Assembly (NCBI GenBank): GCA_029060585.1
Contig: JAIDTS010000205.1
Location: 1-7,022, forward strand
DNA length: 7,022 bases
Origin: Muribaculaceae bacterium
Lineage (GTDB): Bacteria; Bacteroidota; Bacteroidia; Bacteroidales; Muribaculaceae
Reading direction: 5' to 3'
Below are positions 1-6,639 of the stretch, one piece after another. The position numbers and the translations under genes were made by a program. Every line of letters begins with the position of its first letter. The stretch's first letter is position 1. The notes under the pieces were generated by a model. The model made no database searches. It was not told the origin of the DNA and worked only from the letters and a program-made list of their open reading frames with translations.

Positions 1-290
1 GTCCCCCGAGCATTGTCGCACCTTCTTAGACCCCATCTCATATAATTTCAGAGCTACTGGGGCGATTTTGGGCGAGGTTTCACGTGGAGAGGCGGAGGGG
101 CAGAGAGCATCGCATTCAAGACCAGAGTTCCAGAGAACAAGGGCCCTGATGCAGAAACTATTCAGTAGCAAGCAGGGAGTACCATAGGCTACGCAATATG
201 TTGGGCAGCACGCTGGGGACGCAGTGGTGGTGGGAACGGTGGGGATCACGCGGAGAGGGGCAGGGGTAGAGGGCTCGCGGCATTGGCCAA
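1..290. other. Unassigned region without a recognisable gene
   Basis: I recognise no protein family, tRNA, rRNA or known small RNA here on either strand. The plus strand is rich in G, with several runs of three or four G between about 213 and 272. All three plus frames have few stops. The second frame is open from the window edge (position 2) to a TAG at 185-187, and then stays open to about 385. Its translation matches nothing I know and uses AGA/AGG for arginine often, unlike the neighbouring genes. It may be the decayed end of a gene from outside the window, part of a larger dispersed repeat that includes the adjacent hairpin element, or plain noncoding DNA. Confidence 0.4.
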
Positions 291-291
291 G

Positions 292-337
292 TAGCTGCTC
301 GGTTATTGAGAGGGAGACCTGGAGGTCTCCCTTCCTA
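292..337. repeat. 46-bp hairpin repeat, copy 1
   Basis: This 46-bp stretch matches the stretch at 3735-3780 at 42 of 46 positions. All four differences fall in one block (304-307), just outside the hairpin. The core is a perfect 9-bp inverted repeat, agggagacc (311-319) and ggtctccct (324-332), around the loop tgga. Both copies lie in intergenic DNA in the same orientation, downstream of a leftward gene. This copy lies beyond the gyrB terminator, so it is not needed to end that transcript. No U-tract follows the hairpin on either strand. A dispersed intergenic palindrome is the simplest reading. Confidence 0.75.
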
Positions 338-344
338 CCGGTGC

Positions 345-372
345 AAAAAAAAACATCCCCGGGTGGGGGATG
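345..372 (-). terminator. Intrinsic terminator downstream of gyrB
   Basis: On the minus strand a 7-bp GC-rich stem follows the gyrB stop by about 35 bp. Its arms, in plus coordinates, are catcccc at 354-360 and ggggatg at 366-372, with a 5-nt loop. The stem is followed directly by nine A on the plus strand (345-353), which read as nine U in the leftward transcript. Stem plus U-tract is the classical Rho-independent form. On the plus strand the stem is followed by only three T, so it should work mainly for leftward transcription. Confidence 0.88.
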
Positions 373-407
373 CTTTAAATATATATAAGATATAAGAATT
401 TCAAAAA

Positions 408-2378
408 TCAGGTATCGATATTAGCATAAGTGGCATGCTCCTCGATGAATTCACGTCGCGGTCCCACTTCCTCGCCCATCAGCACTGCAAAAGTATGGTC
501 GGCGCTCGCCGCGTCGGTCAGCGTCACGCGCTTCAGCATTCGGTTTTCCGGATCCATTGTAGTCTCCCAAAGTTGCTCGGGATTCATCTCGCCGAGACCT
601 TTGTAACGCTGGATCTCGAGTCTGTTGCGGTCGCCACCGCATTTGTTGTCGACAAACGACTGCACCTGCTGGTCGGTCCAAGCGTACTCGAAAACGTTCT
701 TGCGTCCCTTGAGCGCGCATTTATATAGAGGAGGAGTGGCGATATAGAGGTAGCCGTTGTCGATTATCGGGCGTATGCGGCGGAAGAAGAATGTCATCAG
801 CAGCGTCGCGATGTGTGCGCCGTCTACGTCGGCATCAGTCATGATGATGATCTTGTGGTAGCGCAACTTCGAGACGTTGGGTTCCTTCGAATCCTCCTCC
901 GTGCCTATCGTCACACCAAGGGCCTTGAACATGTTTACGATTTCCTCCGACTCGAACACCTTGTGCTCCATAGCCTTCTCCACGTTGAGGATCTTGCCTC
1001 GCAGTGGAAGGATAGCCTGGTAGTTGGGGTTGCGTCCCTGCTTTGCGCTGCCTCCTGCCGAGTCACCCTCGACGAGGAATATCTCGCACTCGGCGGCATC
1101 GCGGCTTTTGCAGTCTGCGAGTTTTCCGGGGAGGCCCGCTCCCGCGAGCGGAGTCTTGCGCTGCACCTTCATACGGGCGTTGTAGGCAGCCTGGCGGGCA
1201 GTAGCCGCGAGCACCACCTTGTCTACTATCGCGCGAGCCTGCTTCGGATGCTCCTCAAGGTAGTTGCGAAGGGCCTCGCTGACGGCGGTCTGCACCACGC
1301 CCATCACGTCGTTGTTGCCGAGTTTCGTCTTTGTCTGTCCTTCAAACTGAGGTTCGGCCACCTTCACTGACACCACAGCGGTAAGTCCGTCGCGGAAGTC
1401 CTCTTTCGAGAGTTCGATCTTCGCCTTGTTGAGCTTGTCGAGCAGGTTGTTGTCGTCGGCATATTTCTTCAGGGTCGCCGTCAGGCCGCGACGGAACCCT
1501 GTCAGGTGTGTGCCACCCTCTATAGTATTGATGTTGTTGACGTAGGAATATATGTTCTCGTTGAAGGAAGTGTTGTATGTCATAGCCACTTCCACCGGCA
1601 CGCCGTTGCGTTCCGTCTTGAGGTCGATAATGTCTTCGATCAGGGGTTCCTTTCCCTGGTCGATGTAGCGTACGAACTGCTTGAGACCCTCCTCGCTGTG
1701 GAAGCGGTCGGATCGCGGGTTGCCGTTTTCGTCGCGGAAACGCTCGTCGGTCAGCGTCAGCGTGATTCCGGCGTTGAGGTATGCCAGGTCTCGGAGTCTA
1801 TTAGCGAGCGTCTCGTAGTCGTAGATTGTCTCCGTGAAGATGCTTGCATCGGGATGGAAGATAATGGTGGTTCCTGTGTGATCGGTCTCACCGATCACCT
1901 GGAGGTCGCATGTAGGTTTGCCGTAGGCGTATTCCTGCATATGCACCTTGCCGTCGCGGTGAATCTCGGCGCGGAGGTAGTCGGATAGTGCGTTGACGCA
2001 GCTGACGCCGACGCCGTGGAGACCACCGGACACCTTGTAGGAGCCTTTGTCGAACTTACCGCCAGCGTGTAGAACTGTGAGCACCACCTCGAGAGCAGGC
2101 TTGTGCATCTTCTCGTGCATGTCTACGGGGATGCCTCGTCCGTTGTCGTCCACGCGGATAGAGTTGTCTTCGAGGATAGTGACCTTAATGTCGGAGGCGA
2201 AGCCTGCGAGGGCCTCGTCGATGGAGTTGTCTACCACCTCGTAGACGAGATGGTGAAGACCGCGGCCGGAGATGTCTCCGATATACATCGCGGGGCGCTT
2301 GCGCACGGCCTCAAGGCCTTCGAGCACCTGGATGTTGTCTGCCGCGTATTGTTTCTGCTGTATTTCTTCCTGTTCCAT
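408..2378 (-). CDS. gyrB: DNA gyrase subunit B
   Basis: This is the ATPase subunit of type II topoisomerase DNA gyrase, which with GyrA introduces negative supercoils in the cytoplasm. The 656 residues contain, in order, a GHKL ATPase domain, a transducer domain and a TOPRIM/C-terminal region. Visible ATPase residues are the catalytic Glu47 and Asn51 in EVVDNSIDEA, Asp78 in DDNGRG, and the YKVSGGLHGVG loop at 114-124. The transducer carries QTKTKLG at 348-354, with Lys350 reaching the nucleotide site. TOPRIM shows EGDSAGG from Glu437 and TDADVDG with Asp515 and Asp517. The tail has QRYKGLGEMNP at 590-600. It lacks the large TOPRIM insertion of the 804-residue E. coli protein, as is usual in Bacteroidota. 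The ATG is preceded by an A-rich stretch rather than a Shine-Dalgarno. ParE is the alternative, but the overall sequence and the start agree with Bacteroides GyrB. It is the last gene before the terminator. Confidence 0.97.
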   Translation of the reverse strand: MEQEEIQQKQYAADNIQVLEGLEAVRKRPAMYIGDISGRGLHHLVYEVVDNSIDEALAGFASDIKVTILEDNSIRVDDNGRGIPVDMHEKMHKPALEVVLTVLHAGGKFDKGSYKVSGGLHGVGVSCVNALSDYLRAEIHRDGKVHMQEYAYGKPTCDLQVIGETDHTGTTIIFHPDASIFTETIYDYETLANRLRDLAYLNAGITLTLTDERFRDENGNPRSDRFHSEEGLKQFVRYIDQGKEPLIEDIIDLKTERNGVPVEVAMTYNTSFNENIYSYVNNINTIEGGTHLTGFRRGLTATLKKYADDNNLLDKLNKAKIELSKEDFRDGLTAVVSVKVAEPQFEGQTKTKLGNNDVMGVVQTAVSEALRNYLEEHPKQARAIVDKVVLAATARQAAYNARMKVQRKTPLAGAGLPGKLADCKSRDAAECEIFLVEGDSAGGSAKQGRNPNYQAILPLRGKILNVEKAMEHKVFESEEIVNMFKALGVTIGTEEDSKEPNVSKLRYHKIIIMTDADVDGAHIATLLMTFFFRRIRPIIDNGYLYIATPPLYKCALKGRKNVFEYAWTDQQVQSFVDNKCGGDRNRLEIQRYKGLGEMNPEQLWETTMDPENRMLKRVTLTDAASADHTFAVLMGEEVGPRREFIEEHATYANIDT

Positions 2379-2438
2379 TTATCTTTTCGCAATGTCTTTG
2401 GGGTCCCTCCCTTTATTTAAGTCTCGCAAGCTCAACTT

Positions 2439-2470
2439 AAGGGTTATGGGGTTAAAGGGTTATGGGGTTA
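2439..2470. repeat. 16-bp tandem repeat in the adk-gyrB spacer
   Basis: Two exact, adjacent copies of aagggttatggggtta lie at 2439-2454 and 2455-2470, ending just before the adk stop codon. They fill about a third of the 94-bp spacer between adk and gyrB. The leftward transcript would carry the C-rich complement, with little self-pairing expected. Related, less perfect copies of the same period lie in the hpt-adk spacer at 3058-3089. Function is unknown. Confidence 0.85.
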
Positions 2471-2472
2471 TA

Positions 2473-3054
2473 TTAGACTTGGTGTCTTTCTTCGATTTTG
2501 GATAGGATTGAGTCGAAGATTCCGTCTACGTCGCCAAGACCATCGATCTGCATGTAGGATCCTTTGCCCTGGTAATGCTCCTTGAGGGGCTCGGTCTGGT
2601 TGTGGTAGACCTTCAGGCGGTTGAGGATAGTCTCGATATTGTCGTCGGCGCGTCCGGTCTCCTTACCGCGCTTCAGCATTCGGGCTACAAGTTCCTCTTC
2701 CGGCACCTCGAGACCGACGACCCCTGTCAGGTCAGTGCCGATTTCCGATAGGAGGTTTTCAAGCTCCACTGCCTGGGGAATAGTGCGGGGAAAGCCGTCG
2801 AATATCACTCCCTTGCACTCCTTGGGGAGTCCTTTGAGTTCCTGACGCAGGATGTCGATCATCAGGTCGTCCGGGATCAGGTGTCCCTTACTGATGTAGG
2901 AGTCTGCGATCTTGCCGAGTTCCGTGCCTTCCTTTATCTGCTTGCGTAGCACTTCGCCGGTAGATATATGATGGAGACCATAGCGGTCGATTAATTTCTC
3001 GCTCTGGGTGCCCTTGCCGCTGCCCGGGGCGCCGAATAATACCAGATTCAACAT
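2473..3054 (-). CDS. adk: Adenylate kinase, short-LID form
   Basis: It catalyses ATP + AMP to 2 ADP in the cytoplasm and so balances the adenylate pool. The 193 residues begin with the P-loop GAPGSGKGTQ at 8-17, with Lys14 contacting the phosphates. The AMP-site segment STGEVLR follows at 31-37 and FDGFPRT at 85-91, with Arg90 in the catalytic site. The lid region around RGKETGRADDN (129-139) is short and has no zinc-binding cysteines, so this is the short form of about 190 residues found in Bacteroides, not the roughly 214-residue form. The arginines at 129 and 135 are in the positions expected for substrate binding. It follows hpt by 41 bp and precedes gyrB by 94 bp on the same strand, and probably shares the hpt promoter. 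The start is fixed by the P-loop lying close to the N-terminus. Confidence 0.97.
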   Translation of the reverse strand: MLNLVLFGAPGSGKGTQSEKLIDRYGLHHISTGEVLRKQIKEGTELGKIADSYISKGHLIPDDLMIDILRQELKGLPKECKGVIFDGFPRTIPQAVELENLLSEIGTDLTGVVGLEVPEEELVARMLKRGKETGRADDNIETILNRLKVYHNQTEPLKEHYQGKGSYMQIDGLGDVDGIFDSILSKIEERHQV

Positions 3055-3057
3055 ATG

Positions 3058-3089
3058 TTGGGTTATGAGGTTGTTGGGTTGTGATGTTT
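3058..3089. repeat. Degenerate 16-bp tandem repeat in the hpt-adk spacer
   Basis: Two adjacent 16-bp units, ttgggttatgaggttg (3058-3073) and ttgggttgtgatgttt (3074-3089), agree at 13 of 16 positions. The first shares gggttatgrggtt with the exact tandem repeat at 2439-2470, with one mismatch in 13 bases. The array fills most of the 41-bp gap between hpt and adk. The shared core and shared period suggest a common origin for the two spacers. Confidence 0.6.
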
Positions 3090-3095
3090 TGGAGT

Positions 3096-3647
3096 TTAGT
3101 CTTCCTTTATGACGTAGATGTCAGGCATGTTTCGGGCTTTGCCGTCGAGGTCGAGGCCGTATCCGATTATGAATTTAGGGGGAATCGTAAACGCTATGTA
3201 GTCGGGCGTGAATCCTGTCTGGCTGCTCACCGGCTTGTAGAGCAGGGTTGCGAACTTCACGGAAGCCGGGTTCTGTTTTTTCAGGTCCTCGATCATTCGG
3301 CATGCCGTAAGGCCTGTGTCTACGATGTCCTCTATGATGATCACGTCTCGACCCTCGATGTCGTCGGTCAAACCGATTATCTGTTTCACTGAGCCGGTAG
3401 AGGATGTCCCTTCATATGATTTGTATCGGATGAAGGTTATCTTGGAGTCATTGAGCCCGGTAGCGCGGATGAGGTCAGAGGCGAACACGAAAGCACCGGT
3501 GAGCACACACAGGAAAATCGGAGCCTTTCCTTCGTAATCCCTGGCGATTTCGCCGGCTACGCGATTCACCTGCGCCGCGATTTCATCGCTCGTCAGATAT
3601 GGCACGAAAGTCAACCCGTCTACGATAACTTGCTTCTCTGTTTGCAT
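3096..3647 (-). CDS. hpt: Hypoxanthine phosphoribosyltransferase
   Basis: This purine-salvage enzyme joins hypoxanthine (often also guanine) to PRPP, giving IMP or GMP and pyrophosphate in the cytoplasm. The 183 residues match a type I phosphoribosyltransferase. The pyrophosphate loop is LTGAFVF (49-55), and the flexible loop carries YKSYEGTSSTG (75-85) with the conserved Ser-Tyr pair. The PRPP signature VIIIEDIVDTG at 102-112 includes Glu106 and Asp107. The purine-binding tail is IIGYGLDLDGKARNMPDI (160-177). Residue 167 is Leu where many homologues have Tyr (YGLDY), a mild deviation. It is the first gene after a clear promoter, so it probably leads the hpt-adk-gyrB transcript. Exact base preference cannot be read from the sequence, and the product may be annotated as hypoxanthine-guanine phosphoribosyltransferase. 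Confidence 0.95.
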   Translation of the reverse strand: MQTEKQVIVDGLTFVPYLTSDEIAAQVNRVAGEIARDYEGKAPIFLCVLTGAFVFASDLIRATGLNDSKITFIRYKSYEGTSSTGSVKQIIGLTDDIEGRDVIIIEDIVDTGLTACRMIEDLKKQNPASVKFATLLYKPVSSQTGFTPDYIAFTIPPKFIIGYGLDLDGKARNMPDIYVIKED

Positions 3648-3663
3648 ATGTCAATAGTTTGTG

Positions 3664-3695
3664 CAAATTTACAAAAAAAATCTGATTTCTGCAAA
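3664..3695 (-). promoter_or_regulatory. Bacteroidota-type promoter for hpt
   Basis: On the minus strand TTTG (plus 3692-3695) is followed after exactly 20 bases by TAAATTTG (plus 3664-3671). This matches the Bacteroidota primary sigma factor consensus of TTTG at -33 and TAnnTTTG at -7. The start of transcription should fall near 3655-3660, giving a leader of only about 8 to 13 bases before the hpt ATG at 3647. A run of eight A on the plus strand (eight T on the transcribed-strand reading) lies between the two boxes. Confidence 0.8.
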
Positions 3696-3734
3696 TCGCA
3701 ATCTACTTTTCTTGCTCTCCTACCCCCTTCTTGT

Positions 3735-3780
3735 TAGCTGCTCGGTCTACGAGAGGGAGACCTGGAGGTCTCCCTTCCTA
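3735..3780. repeat. 46-bp hairpin repeat, copy 2
   Basis: This is the second copy of the element at 292-337, with 42 of 46 positions the same. The 9-bp stem arms are agggagacc (3754-3762) and ggtctccct (3767-3775), with the loop tgga. It begins 5 bp past the stop codon of the thioredoxin-like lipoprotein gene and lies upstream of the hpt promoter. Here the hairpin could help end or protect the 3' end of the leftward mRNA, although no U-tract follows it. Its recurrence downstream of an unrelated gene points to a dispersed repeat, not a gene-specific terminator. Confidence 0.75.
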
Positions 3781-3785
3781 TTGCC

Positions 3786-4631
3786 TTAAAAGGGCATGTC
3801 TTTTATAAGGACTTTCTTGTCTGCATCAAGCAGAAATACGTAAGGCATCGCCGGGAGATCGTAGAGTTCTTCGTCGAGTACTCCCGTCAGGTCGTAGGCA
3901 ACGGTCCAGTTTTCAGGGAGCTCCCGCTTCGTTTTATCCCATACATCCCGTTTCCCTTCCGCATATACTGCCACAACCTGGAGGCTCCCTTCCTCGATCG
4001 CAGCATTTACTTTCTTATTTTTCGCTATCCTCTCCAGAATCTCCGGACAGTGCGGGCATTCGGGATCGTAAAATATGAGCAGAGTCTTCTCCGAACCGAC
4101 CGAATATAGAGAGTTTTTAAGCCCATCCCTGTCGATGAAATTGAAGTCGTTGGCTTTCGTTCCCGGACGATTCAGGGAGGCGAAGAATATACGGTCTTTG
4201 GTTCTTGCCGCCACGTCTTCCGGAAGGTCGTGCGCTTTGAGCATCGATCGCAGGAAGAGGAGATAGAGTGTTTCGTCCTTAGCAGGAGAATTGGGACTAT
4301 TGAGATATAGGTCGGCTTTTTCGGCTGCCGTGCGCAGCGCCGTTTCGTCGCCGTTCAGCCCCATGAGGAAGATGGCGAGGGCTTTCTTTGTGTCGGTGGT
4401 GTCTGACCTCATCATCAGTTTCACCAGATCCGCCATTCTTGCGTCCATTTTGTCTTTGTCGTGGAGGGATGCTGTGTCAGCGTAGTCTATTCCCTCGCAA
4501 AAGGCTACGATGGGAGAGCGGCGTTGCTCGAGAGCGCTCTTTCTCTCGGCCTTGTTGCCTGAGCAGCAGCAAAGGCAGAGTGACGTGATGGCTGCAGATA
4601 TTATGAGTCGAAAGATATATGATATAGACAT
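3786..4631 (-). CDS. Thioredoxin-like lipoprotein with CPHC motif
   Basis: The 281-residue protein has a hydrophobic N-terminal segment (about 5-20) ending in a cysteine cluster, Cys19 and Cys21-23, then SGNK. This looks like a lipoprotein signal, although the lipobox is not canonical and the lipidated Cys is uncertain. Residues about 35-160 form a mainly helical region resembling the DUF5106-type N-terminal domain often paired with thioredoxin folds in Bacteroidota. The C-terminal half is thioredoxin-like: LLIFYDPECPHCPEI has the redox pair Cys192 and Cys195, and MPYVFLLD supplies the expected cis-proline at 263. It probably acts in the periplasm or on the outer-membrane inner face in disulfide exchange. 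It follows the PorE-like gene by 10 bp, so the two are very likely cotranscribed. The family name is from memory. Whether it reduces, oxidises or isomerises cannot be told. Confidence 0.82.
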   Translation of the reverse strand: MSISYIFRLIISAAITSLCLCCCSGNKAERKSALEQRRSPIVAFCEGIDYADTASLHDKDKMDARMADLVKLMMRSDTTDTKKALAIFLMGLNGDETALRTAAEKADLYLNSPNSPAKDETLYLLFLRSMLKAHDLPEDVAARTKDRIFFASLNRPGTKANDFNFIDRDGLKNSLYSVGSEKTLLIFYDPECPHCPEILERIAKNKKVNAAIEEGSLQVVAVYAEGKRDVWDKTKRELPENWTVAYDLTGVLDEELYDLPAMPYVFLLDADKKVLIKDMPF

Positions 4632-4641
4632 GATTGTAGTT

Positions 4642-6639
4642 TTACCAGAGCAGTTCGAAATCGGTGTCGATGGCTGTCACCTGAAATTCAGTGCGGCGAT
4701 TGATCTGGTCGGCGGCCTCCTGATCTTCCTCTGAAAGTGTCTCTATATACTCCGGCGTCAGTTCCGTCCCTTCTTCGAATTGCGGGAATTCCTTGTTGAT
4801 GCGTTTGGTGACTGTCTTCGGTCGCGTCTTGCCGTAGCCCACCGATGTCAGGCGTGCCGGGTTGATTCCCTTCTGCACGAGATAGTCCACCACGCTCTTC
4901 GCTCTACGCTCCGAGAGCGAGATATTATAATCCTCGCTTCCCTTTCTGTCGGTATGCGCGCTCATCTCTATCGACACGTTGGGATTGTCTTCCAGCATCA
5001 CGGCCAGTTCGTCGAGCGCCTCCTTCGACTCAGTGCGAAGGGAAGCCTTGTCGAAATCGTAGAAGATATTCTCAACGGTGCTTGGTTTGGTAATGGAGGC
5101 AAGAATAAAGTCGATGCCGTATTCCGCGTCTTCCTCCGCCGAATCACTCTCAAATTCCACCTTCTGGTTTAGATATCCTTTCCCTCCAGCCATCATTACG
5201 TATTTCACCCCTCTCTGGAGGTTAAACTTGAAACTTCCGTCGTCTCTCGCCACCTCCTTCTGGTTCGATCCGTCGTTTCCGACGATTCGAATGATGGCGT
5301 TCGGAACGGGTTCGTCGTCCTTGTCCACAACCCATCCCGCGATACTTATCTTGAGGTCAGGGAGGAGGAAGGAATAGATGTGGTCGTATCCTCTGGCGTC
5401 TCCCCGGTTGGAACTGAAGAAACCCGACTCGCCCGGTCCGAATGTGATGCCGAAGTCATCTCCTGTAGAGTTTATGGGTTGCCCCATGTTGTCAACGCTC
5501 CAGCGGTCGCCCGTAGAGTTGAGTCGAGCCTTGAAAATATCGAGCCCTCCGAATCCGGAATGCCCGTCGCTTGAGAAATAGAGAATGGAGTCGGTGCGGA
5601 CATATGGAAACGACTCGTTGCCGGCGGTGTTGATCTGCGGACCGAGATTTTCGAGGCTACCTCCACGTTCCTGAAGATCGATGCGCCATATGTCGAGGCC
5701 TCCGTAACCGCCGGGCATGTCGGATGTGAAGTAGAGGTATTTGCCGTCGGGTGAAACAGCCGGGTGTCCAACCGCTGTCACCGTGTCGTTGAGGATCTCG
5801 AATTTCTGAGGCGCGCTCCATGATGCCTCGCTGCGACGCGATGTGTGTATCTCCACGGAAGTGCTTGACGTTTCCGATCGTTTTGCTACAGTGAGGTACA
5901 TAGTCTGGCCGTCGGGCGAGAAGGATATAATTCCCTCGTCGGCGTCCGAGTTCAGTTCCCCTTCTACGGGAGCGGGACGTTGCCATTCCCCTTTTTCGTT
6001 TTTCTTCGACATCCATATGTCACCCTTCTTCATGCCGGTGATCTCCGACTTGTTGTCGCCAGTAGCTTTTTCGTTTGTCGTCGTGTAATAAAGGACGTCG
6101 AAGTTCTTGTCGAGATACATCGGGGCGAAATCCGCGCGTCGCGAGTTGAAGAGTTTTGCCTGCTTCACGACGTAGCGGCTCTTCGGGGCCTCCTTTGAAG
6201 CGATTGCTATGCGGCATCCGCGGATTCCGGAGCGCGCGAGCTCGTCGTCGGGTTTGAACTCGAGAAATTTCTCATATTCCGTAATGGCCTGCGGATATTT
6301 TCCAGAGGCCTGGAGCATCTGTCCGAGGCGCAGGTAGATGATTGAGTCGGTCTGTCCGTAGCGCAGGGCGTTCTGGTATGCAGCGGTGGCGTTGACGGGA
6401 CGGTTGAGGCGCTGATAGCAGTTGGCAAGACGTAGAGCCACTTCGCCGCGCAGCGGGCGCTCCTCCGGTTTGGTAAGCCGGTTGTAAATTTTACGATACA
6501 TGTTGGAGGCCGCGAAGAATTCGCCTCGAGCCATCGTGTCGTCTGCATCGGAAAGTTTGACGGCTTTGCACGATGTCATGGAAGCCGCGGTAGCGACAGC
6601 GGCCAGTAAAATAAGGAGTATGTGCTTGATTCGACGCAT
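4642..6639 (-). CDS. PorE-like OmpA-family outer-membrane lipoprotein
   Basis: The chosen start gives 665 residues. A lipoprotein signal (MRRIKHILLILLAAV) ends in MTSC, with lipidated Cys24. An ATG at 6658-6660 would add seven residues before it and is less likely, because it puts an acidic stretch ahead of the signal. The domains are TPR-like helices at about 35-155; a PD40/WD40-like propeller at about 163-430, with blades marked by FSPDGQTMYLT, VSPDGKYLYFTSD and two GGLDI motifs; a carboxypeptidase-regulatory-like beta domain at about 430-515; and an OmpA C-terminal domain at about 523-660. The last keeps the peptidoglycan-binding pattern SAHTDRKGSEDYN then LSERRA, with Asp564 and Arg579, and ends in NRRTEF. 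This order and length match PorE of the Porphyromonas type IX secretion system. A general envelope-anchoring role is the alternative, because no other T9SS gene is visible here. Confidence 0.9.
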   Translation of the reverse strand: MRRIKHILLILLAAVATAASMTSCKAVKLSDADDTMARGEFFAASNMYRKIYNRLTKPEERPLRGEVALRLANCYQRLNRPVNATAAYQNALRYGQTDSIIYLRLGQMLQASGKYPQAITEYEKFLEFKPDDELARSGIRGCRIAIASKEAPKSRYVVKQAKLFNSRRADFAPMYLDKNFDVLYYTTTNEKATGDNKSEITGMKKGDIWMSKKNEKGEWQRPAPVEGELNSDADEGIISFSPDGQTMYLTVAKRSETSSTSVEIHTSRRSEASWSAPQKFEILNDTVTAVGHPAVSPDGKYLYFTSDMPGGYGGLDIWRIDLQERGGSLENLGPQINTAGNESFPYVRTDSILYFSSDGHSGFGGLDIFKARLNSTGDRWSVDNMGQPINSTGDDFGITFGPGESGFFSSNRGDARGYDHIYSFLLPDLKISIAGWVVDKDDEPVPNAIIRIVGNDGSNQKEVARDDGSFKFNLQRGVKYVMMAGGKGYLNQKVEFESDSAEEDAEYGIDFILASITKPSTVENIFYDFDKASLRTESKEALDELAVMLEDNPNVSIEMSAHTDRKGSEDYNISLSERRAKSVVDYLVQKGINPARLTSVGYGKTRPKTVTKRINKEFPQFEEGTELTPEYIETLSEEDQEAADQINRRTEFQVTAIDTDFELLW

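Noticed and set aside
1..290. tRNA or small structured RNA in the left region
   Set aside because: No cloverleaf, anticodon arm or known RNA motif could be identified by eye on either strand.
2379..2472. Separate promoter for gyrB
   Set aside because: I found no TTTG with a TAnnTTTG box at suitable spacing on the minus strand of this spacer.
435..2505. Plus-strand open frames over gyrB, such as 435-728, 813-1370, 1506-1988 and 2103-2420
   Set aside because: They lie antisense to a clearly conserved gyrB and have no recognisable motifs. Long antisense frames are expected opposite a GC-rich coding sequence.
3081..3537. Plus-strand open frames opposite hpt
   Set aside because: They are antisense to an intact hpt with all its motifs, and the translations look like no known protein.
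3976..3994. Third copy of the hairpin repeat inside the thioredoxin-like gene
   Set aside because: The segment resembles the repeat except for one missing base, but that breaks the palindrome, the flanks do not match, and it encodes an ordinary stretch (EEGSLQVV). Chance similarity is more likely.
4780..6548. Open frames inside the PorE-like gene (plus 4780-5172 and 5843-6088; minus 5472-5771, 5657-6016 and 6207-6548)
   Set aside because: They overlap a gene whose domains run continuously through the region. Their translations are rich in Arg, Ser and Pro and show no family features.
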